Assembly (NCBI GenBank): GCA_031292385.1
Contig: JARLHE010000058.1
Coordinates: 1-64,000, forward strand
Source of the DNA: Oligoflexia bacterium
Lineage (GTDB): Bacteria; Bdellovibrionota; UBA1018
Direction of reading: 5' to 3'
DNA: 64,000 nucleotides
Every line of letters starts with the position of its first letter. Positions within the stretch are counted from its first letter, which is position 1. Below are positions 59,641 to 64,000 of this stretch, piece by piece. The position numbers and the translations under genes are program-made. The notes beneath the pieces are model-generated. The model did no database searches. It was not told the DNA's origin and was given only the letters and a program-made list of their open reading frames with translations.

Positions 59641-60291
59641 ATGACTCAGATCGAAAAAGTCCGTCAACAAGCCCGTGATTGCGTGAAGAAAATCTCCCAG
59701 GCGGTTAACGCCGCCCCATGGGACGATTTGGACTTCTATTCCAACTACATCGCCCAAACCTACTTTTATGTCTGCAACATCACGAGAGCGATCGCTTTCG
59801 CGGCATCACGCTGCTCCCTGGAAGAAGAAGCTCTACACGTCAAATTGATCGAAGGCCTCAACGAGGAAAAAGGCCATCAGCTGCTCGCGCTGAGCGACGT
59901 CCGGGCGCTGGGCTTCGATATTTCGCAGTTCGCCGAGCTAACGGAAACTTCCGCCTATTATCAGACCCTCTTTTATAAAATCCAAAAAGAAGGGCCATTC
60001 GCTCTCTTCGGCTACGCCCTTCCCCTCGAGGGCCTCGCGGCAACGGCCTTCGAAAGGCCGGCGGCGACCGTTTACAAAACTTACGGCGAAAAAGCCTCGA
60101 ACTTCATCAAGGCGCATTGCACGCTCGATGTGGAGCATTTCGAGGAAGGCCTCCAGTTTTTGGATAAATTCACGCCTGCTCAATTGCAGACCGTGGAGAG
60201 GAATCTGCCGTTCTCTTCCGACATTTACATTAAAATGGTTGAACAGGTCCGCGCCCGCTGCGGCGCTCAAAAGCTCAGGAAAGCCGGTTAG
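59641..60291 (+). CDS. heme-oxygenase-like diiron (HDO) family protein
   Basis: 216 residues, all helical. Candidate metal ligands: Glu76 and His79 in NEEKGHQLLALSD, Glu130 in YALPLEGLA, Asp163 and His166 in LDVEHFEE. The spacing E-x2-H, E, D-x2-H is that of the TenA/CADD-like HDO fold ('iron-containing redox enzyme' proteins), some of which use two irons to oxidise amino-acid or fatty-acid substrates. AGGAGAG stands before the ATG. It pairs with the GNAT-like gene and is convergent with the Xre gene, overlapping its stop by four bases. Confidence 0.7.
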   Translation: MTQIEKVRQQARDCVKKISQAVNAAPWDDLDFYSNYIAQTYFYVCNITRAIAFAASRCSLEEEALHVKLIEGLNEEKGHQLLALSDVRALGFDISQFAELTETSAYYQTLFYKIQKEGPFALFGYALPLEGLAATAFERPAATVYKTYGEKASNFIKAHCTLDVEHFEEGLQFLDKFTPAQLQTVERNLPFSSDIYIKMVEQVRARCGAQKLRKAG

Positions 60292-60596
60292 CCGCGCTTC
60301 CGCTTCTTTTGCGGAAAGTAGACTTGCTTGTAAAAGTCCATCTGGAAGTTCATCACCGTCATCATGAACTCATCCTGGGGAATACGGTAAGTCTCGATCA
60401 TTTTAGTTAACAAAGGAGAAGGCGGAAATGCCGCCCCGCATTCAATGTTGGAAATAAATTGGGGAGTGTAGCCTGAAATCTGGGCGACCTGAAACTGAGT
60501 CAAACCAGCTTTCTCTCGCTTGCTGTGAAGATAGCGGCCAACTGCCTTGAAGAATTCCTTACGTGCCTGTCTCTCAATCATTTCTGGGATAGCCAT
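60288..60596 (-). CDS. Xre-family HTH regulator
   Basis: 102 residues. HTH_3 domain (about 16-75): LHSKREKAGLTQFQVAQISGYTPQFISNIECGAAFPPSPLLTKMIE. The C-terminal 25 residues are aromatic and basic (FYKQVYFPQKKRKRG). Convergent with the HDO gene and followed upstream by the unknown 253-residue protein; it may control this small cluster. Confidence 0.85.
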   Translation of the reverse strand: MAIPEMIERQARKEFFKAVGRYLHSKREKAGLTQFQVAQISGYTPQFISNIECGAAFPPSPLLTKMIETYRIPQDEFMMTVMNFQMDFYKQVYFPQKKRKRG

Positions 60597-60605
60597 GACC
60601 TCATC

Positions 60606-61367
60606 CTACACTAATCTTATAGGATCGATCAATGGCTCACGATGTGAAACAGAATGAGACGATCCCGTGTGATTAGATTTTTCTGCATCTTTCAATAATT
60701 CCATGTTCCAAACGACCGCCAGAGCCTCGGTATATCCGTCCGCATCCAGGACGGGGGACATGGTTTTCAACTCTAACTTCCCGACATATTTCTGGTCCGA
60801 AAAAAGCTCCCGGGAAACCGCGGGTTCCAAAGACGGAAATACCGAGCATTTGACCTTCTCGCAGAAGATCTCCTCGCTCGTTTCCGCGATGTAACCCGCA
60901 AGAGCCTCATTATGTTCGAACAACTGATTCCATTTATAGCAAATCAAATCACCCAAGCTGTAGCTCGTGTATTCGTAATAATTAAAGCTTCGATACCACT
61001 GAGTATGGTTCGGCAGGTAGACTTCAACGACGCTTCCATCCGAAATGGTCGAGAACAGGTCGCTCGTGGGACGAAGGCCACGCAGCTTGAACAGATGCCA
61101 CAAGGCTCGAGGCGTATCCTGAAGCGAAATCCCGCTCGCCACAACGCTTTCAACCGCTTCCAAGTAGTAGCCGAACCGCTGATAGATCGCGGCCTGGACG
61201 TCGGCCGGATAGTGGCGAAAATCCTGAATGCAACGCGCACTATAGGGACGAATCAGGATGCCTTCGGCCTTCGCAAAGGCGCAAAAAGCGTCAAGCCGGC
61301 TCATCAAGCCGATCGCTAGCTCGTCACTGACCGAAAGTTCGCCTTTCGACTTTTCCAAAAACGTCAT
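60606..61367 (-). CDS. conserved-looking protein of unknown function
   Basis: 253 residues, no signal peptide or membrane segment. N-terminal half helical (LMSRLDAFCAFAKAEGILIRPYS, FGYYLEAVESVV). Middle (about 115-170) with many Tyr, Trp and Asn: VVEVYLPNHTQWYRSFNYYEYTSYSLGDLICYKW. Five cysteines. It starts 12 bases after the stop of the cyclic-nucleotide-binding gene and ends nine bases before the Xre gene, so the three are likely one unit. The family is not recognised; a PAS-like sensory part is conceivable. Confidence 0.6.
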   Translation of the reverse strand: MTFLEKSKGELSVSDELAIGLMSRLDAFCAFAKAEGILIRPYSARCIQDFRHYPADVQAAIYQRFGYYLEAVESVVASGISLQDTPRALWHLFKLRGLRPTSDLFSTISDGSVVEVYLPNHTQWYRSFNYYEYTSYSLGDLICYKWNQLFEHNEALAGYIAETSEEIFCEKVKCSVFPSLEPAVSRELFSDQKYVGKLELKTMSPVLDADGYTEALAVVWNMELLKDAEKSNHTGSSHSVSHREPLIDPIRLV

Positions 61368-61379
61368 GCAAGTCCTATC

Positions 61380-61871
61380 TTACATCAATGCGCGCAAAAG
61401 CGTATCAATACAAGAAGCCTGGCGAATGCGCAGCAGCTCCTCGGGAGCCAGGCTCCACGAATGCATGATCTGCTTGACCAAGGCGCGATAAAACTTCGCC
61501 GCCACATGGGCGTGGGACGAAAAATACCGATCCAGCTCCTTCCACGGAAATACGACGATCTCCGAGCGCTCCACCTCCTCCGCGTCGATCGCCCAAGGCT
61601 GGCCCGAAACGACGCCGGCCACCCCCAGAGTGGATCCCGAGCCGTAAACGGTGATCATTTCGCGCTCCCCTTGCGGATTGCTCAGATGAGCCTGAACCGA
61701 GCCAAAAAGGATCAAATAAAACTGAGACGGAGCTTCTCCACGCGAGATCAGGGAGTCACCTGGGTTAAAAACGTCGCGCTTCGTCAAATCAAGAATATCG
61801 GTCAATTCGTCGTCCGAAAAATCCGCGAAAAGTGGCGTCTTCTTGAGCTGCGTTAGGGTCGTGGATTGCAT
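61380..61871 (-). CDS. cyclic-nucleotide-binding domain protein without HTH
   Basis: 163 residues from the ATG at 61871 (GGAAG upstream). cNMP-binding domain of the Crp type (about 10-130): FADFSDDELTDILDLTKRDVFNPGDSLISRGEAPSQFYLILFGSVQAHL and GSTLGVAGVVSGQPWAIDAEEVERSEIVVFPWKEL. No C-terminal winged helix, so it cannot act alone like Crp. It may sense a nucleotide and act on a partner such as the downstream unknown or Xre protein. Confidence 0.83.
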   Translation of the reverse strand: MQSTTLTQLKKTPLFADFSDDELTDILDLTKRDVFNPGDSLISRGEAPSQFYLILFGSVQAHLSNPQGEREMITVYGSGSTLGVAGVVSGQPWAIDAEEVERSEIVVFPWKELDRYFSSHAHVAAKFYRALVKQIMHSWSLAPEELLRIRQASCIDTLLRALM

Positions 61872-61999
61872 AGGTATTCTTCCGCCTTCGGCTCGGACTA
61901 TAGCTTCCTCGGAGAAACCGCGCAAGACACTCCACTTCCCCTGAGTTAACTGTATTGATTTTATTAGGAATTTTAATCTTGTGATATCGTGAAACCAAT

Positions 62000-62473
62000 A
62001 TGAATAAGCTCATGCAAGATCTCACATGGATTGCCGCAACCCTTCTTTTGCTCTGCCCACCGAGCCTAGCCTCGTTGGGAGGGAGCGCGGATTCCATCGA
62101 ATCGGACCGAAGCGCCATGGTCGCGACCCGCAAAGCCCTTGCCCCGTCGGCCCAAGGGACACCTTATACGGTGAGCATCCTGGACTCGGGCGCGGTCACG
62201 GTACGGGAATACATTTCAACCGCGACCGGAAAAGTTTTCGCGGTGACCTGGGAAGGACTGACCCGCCCCGACCTGGCCAAACTTTTAGGCAGCCACTACC
62301 AAGAATATCAATCCGAGGCCAAAAAAAGCCGCTCGCTGGGTCGACGACGCGCCAGCGTCGTCCAAACCGACGGCCTAGTGGTCGAATCCTCGGGCCATAT
62401 GAGAAGCCAAAGAGGCCGCGCCTACTTGCCGGGCGAAATCCCCCCGGGGGTCGACATCGGTGAGATTAAATAA
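62000..62473 (+). CDS. DUF2844 secreted protein
   Basis: 157 residues. Signal peptide about 1-24 (ends PSLAS). ALGGS-type start LGGSADSIESDRSAM, YTVSILDSGAVTVREYIS, GKVFAVTWEGLTRPDLAKLLGSHYQEYQ match DUF2844, a secreted family that is almost always next to DUF3443, as here. Function unknown. Confidence 0.78.
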   Translation: MNKLMQDLTWIAATLLLLCPPSLASLGGSADSIESDRSAMVATRKALAPSAQGTPYTVSILDSGAVTVREYISTATGKVFAVTWEGLTRPDLAKLLGSHYQEYQSEAKKSRSLGRRRASVVQTDGLVVESSGHMRSQRGRAYLPGEIPPGVDIGEIK

Positions 62474-63755
62474 CGAGGCTTTACTCTTATTCCTGCTCCC
62501 GCTGCTCGCCGCATGCTCCACGAAAAGCTCGACGAGCGAAACCTCCTGCACCGCGGGTTCGAACGGAGCCTCCCTATCGACGATCGGCCTGCCGAACGGT
62601 CCAAGCATCACGGCTCCCAGCGGCCCCAATGTCCTGCCGTTTACCATCAATACGTCGAACTGCGCGACGAGCGGAGGCTATTCCGGCAACACGCCTTGCG
62701 GAAGCGTGACCCTTTGCGATCCCGGCAACGCAAGCGATTGCCAAACGATTTCGAACATTCTGATCGACACGGGCAGTTACGGACTGAGGATTTTTTCCTC
62801 CGTCGTCAACAGCGGGCTTTTAGCGACGCTGACCCCCGTGACGAACGCGGCGGGAAACCCGATCGCGGAATGCGTGAGCTACGCGGATAATTCCGCCGAC
62901 TGGGGCCCGGTGGTCAATGCGAACGTGATTCTGGGTTCCGAAGCCGCCGTCAAAGTCCCGATCCAGCTCATCGATCCCTCTTACGGCCAGGTCACGGTCT
63001 GCAACGGAGGCTCCGTGGACGCCAGCCCGTCCGTCACCGGATTCAACGGCGTGCTGGGCGTCGGCCTTTTCCAGCAGGACTGCGGCGAAACCTGCGCCCA
63101 GAAAATCGCCAACGGCATCTACTACAGTTGCACGAACCAGATCTGCGCCTACACGAACGTGAGTCTCGCCAATCAGGTCACCAATCCCGCTTCGCAGGAA
63201 GCGGTCGATAATAACGGCGTCATCATGGCGCTTCCCAGCCTACCTTCGCTCACGGCCGAGAGCGTGGACGGATACCTCGTTCTGGGAATCGGAACCCAAT
63301 CCAACAATCAACCCAGTGGCGTAACCGCGTTCGACGCCTCTTCCAGCGGCGCCTACGCGGGAAACTTCGATATCAGCTGCAGCGGGCAGGACTACCCCGG
63401 CAGCTTTATCGATAGCGGATCCAACGGCATTTTCTTCAACGCCCCTTCCTTGAATATTCCCAACTGCGGGGGCTGGTATTGTCCAACCCAAGACCTGAGC
63501 GCGTTGATCGAAATCACCGGCACGAGCGGCAGTCCCAGCGCTTACGCCGGCTTTACGATCGGGAATTACAACACCTTCGTGACGGATTATCCGTCCAACG
63601 CCGCCTTCTCGGCCATCGCCGGATCGCTCGGCTCATCGAATACCTCGGACACCACGTTTGACCTGGGATTGCCGTTCTTTTATGGTAGGAATGTTTACGT
63701 AGGTTTCGAAAACACTTCTTCCTCGGTTGGCAATGGTACTTACTGGGCGTTTTAA
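62460..63755 (+). CDS. DUF3443 lipoprotein
   Basis: 431 residues from GTG at 62460, 14 bases inside the DUF2844 end. Lipoprotein signal LLPLLAACS. Mature part rich in Gly, Ser, Asn, Thr: NILIDTGSYGLRIFSSVV (aspartyl-protease-like DTGS), ECVSYADNSADWGPVVNANVILG, FIDSGSNGIFFNAP. DUF3443 proteins have this retropepsin-like appearance; function unknown. Four or more Cys pairs suggest disulfides. Followed by a 23-base overlap with the GT-C gene. Confidence 0.8.
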   Translation: MRLNNEALLLFLLPLLAACSTKSSTSETSCTAGSNGASLSTIGLPNGPSITAPSGPNVLPFTINTSNCATSGGYSGNTPCGSVTLCDPGNASDCQTISNILIDTGSYGLRIFSSVVNSGLLATLTPVTNAAGNPIAECVSYADNSADWGPVVNANVILGSEAAVKVPIQLIDPSYGQVTVCNGGSVDASPSVTGFNGVLGVGLFQQDCGETCAQKIANGIYYSCTNQICAYTNVSLANQVTNPASQEAVDNNGVIMALPSLPSLTAESVDGYLVLGIGTQSNNQPSGVTAFDASSSGAYAGNFDISCSGQDYPGSFIDSGSNGIFFNAPSLNIPNCGGWYCPTQDLSALIEITGTSGSPSAYAGFTIGNYNTFVTDYPSNAAFSAIAGSLGSSNTSDTTFDLGLPFFYGRNVYVGFENTSSSVGNGTYWAF

Positions 63756-64000
63756 GCGCGATCGCGCGGTCTTGCTTGGCATTATTCTCGTCGCTTTGAT
63801 CTTTCGCCTGGCCTGGGCTGACCGCATTCCCGGAATCAACGGGGACGAGGCCGATGTCGCCTACCAGATCCGAGCCTGGATGGATGGCCTCGATTCGAAC
63901 TGGATCACTCCGACCGGCCGATTTTTCAGCCCCTTCCTGGTGGCGATGATCATCCCGATCCAGAAAATTTTCGGCCCGACGTTTTTCGCGCTTCGATTGC
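63733..64000 (+). CDS. GT-C type membrane glycosyltransferase (GT39/ArnT-like), cut by window end
   Basis: About 89 residues seen, beginning MVLTGRFKRDRAVLLG. A membrane helix (IILVALIFRLAWADRI) ends in GINGDEADVAYQIRAW, where the acidic pair after the first helix is the catalytic DE/DD of GT-C enzymes using lipid-linked sugars (ArnT, PMT). The start overlaps the DUF3443 end by 23 bases. The rest lies outside, so the sugar is unknown. Confidence 0.72.
   Translation, partial: MVLTGRFKRDRAVLLGIILVALIFRLAWADRIPGINGDEADVAYQIRAWMDGLDSNWITPTGRFFSPFLVAMIIPIQKIFGPTFFALRL

Noticed and set aside
1..64000. CRISPR arrays, insertion sequences, prophage or integrase genes
   Set aside because: I saw no regularly spaced direct repeats, transposase or integrase motifs, or phage structural proteins on either strand.

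Overview
The window is chromosomal DNA of a Gram-negative, respiring bacterium. By eye it is roughly 55-60% G+C and densely coded, with many 1-4 base overlaps between genes. Lipoprotein signals, an AsmA protein, an outer-membrane-type protein, DksA, GatCAB, a HiPIP and a cbb3 oxidase with fused CcoN and CcoO all point to a proteobacterial or Bdellovibrionota-like lineage. I cannot place it more precisely. I see no phage, insertion sequence or CRISPR array. One tRNA gene (Thr, anticodon CGT) is present.

Layout. 1-3.1 kb: a thiolase cut by the window edge, two small unknown genes, and the end of a long minus-strand run. Read in its own direction (16.3 kb to 1.7 kb) that run is glmU, glmS, a ClC channel with CBS domains, a UvrD/PcrA helicase, gatC, gatA, gatB, an AsmA protein, a lipoprotein and a Ppx/GppA phosphatase. 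16.4-25.7 kb: dksA, a lytic-transglycosylase-like gene, lon, two CorC/HlyC-type DUF21-CBS genes, a CheY-like regulator with a CheC/CheX-type phosphatase, a small secreted protein behind a near-perfect sigma-54 promoter, a cyclophilin and a NudB-like Nudix gene that overlap. 25.8-28.2 kb: tRNA-Thr, then CopC, a YtkA/FixH-like protein and a secreted beta-propeller-like protein. An in-frame cytochrome c domain lies just behind the CopC stop codon.

28.3-33.5 kb is a redox island. Two tandem membrane proteins resemble the cytochrome bd subunit CydA, and each carries a C-terminal c-type heme domain. Divergent from them is a RegB/RegA (PrrB/PrrA)-like redox two-component pair, and close by is a HiPIP gene. 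The same 15-base inverted repeat, GCAGCAAATTGTTGC, occurs exactly three times: between the oxidase-like operon and regBA, upstream of the HiPIP gene and upstream of the propeller/copC genes. It is a strong candidate operator for the RegA-like regulator.

33.5-56.1 kb is a low-oxygen or energy-stress island: universal stress proteins, a zinc alcohol dehydrogenase, a PfkB sugar kinase, a beta-CASP RNase-like protein, an Hsp20-like protein, paired lipoproteins, a CBS protein, a c-type heme protein, histidine kinases and receivers, an NtrC-type enhancer-binding protein, and a complete cbb3 oxidase module (ccoI, ccoS, ccoNO, ccoQ, ccoP, ccoG, SafE-like). Five GG-N10-GC sigma-54 promoters occur in this stretch, at the alcohol dehydrogenase, the Usp/CBS divergon, the enhancer-binding protein gene and the cco operon. 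Inverted repeats of the form GAGACAA-N-TTGTCTC sit 75-110 bases upstream of most of them. The simplest reading is a local sigma-54 regulon controlled by the NtrC-type protein encoded in its middle.

56.1-64 kb: a cardiolipin synthase, an outer-membrane-type protein, a GNAT-fold-like protein paired with a heme-oxygenase-like diiron (HDO) protein beside an Xre regulator and a cyclic-nucleotide-binding protein, a DUF2844-DUF3443 pair, and the start of a GT-C glycosyltransferase cut by the window edge.
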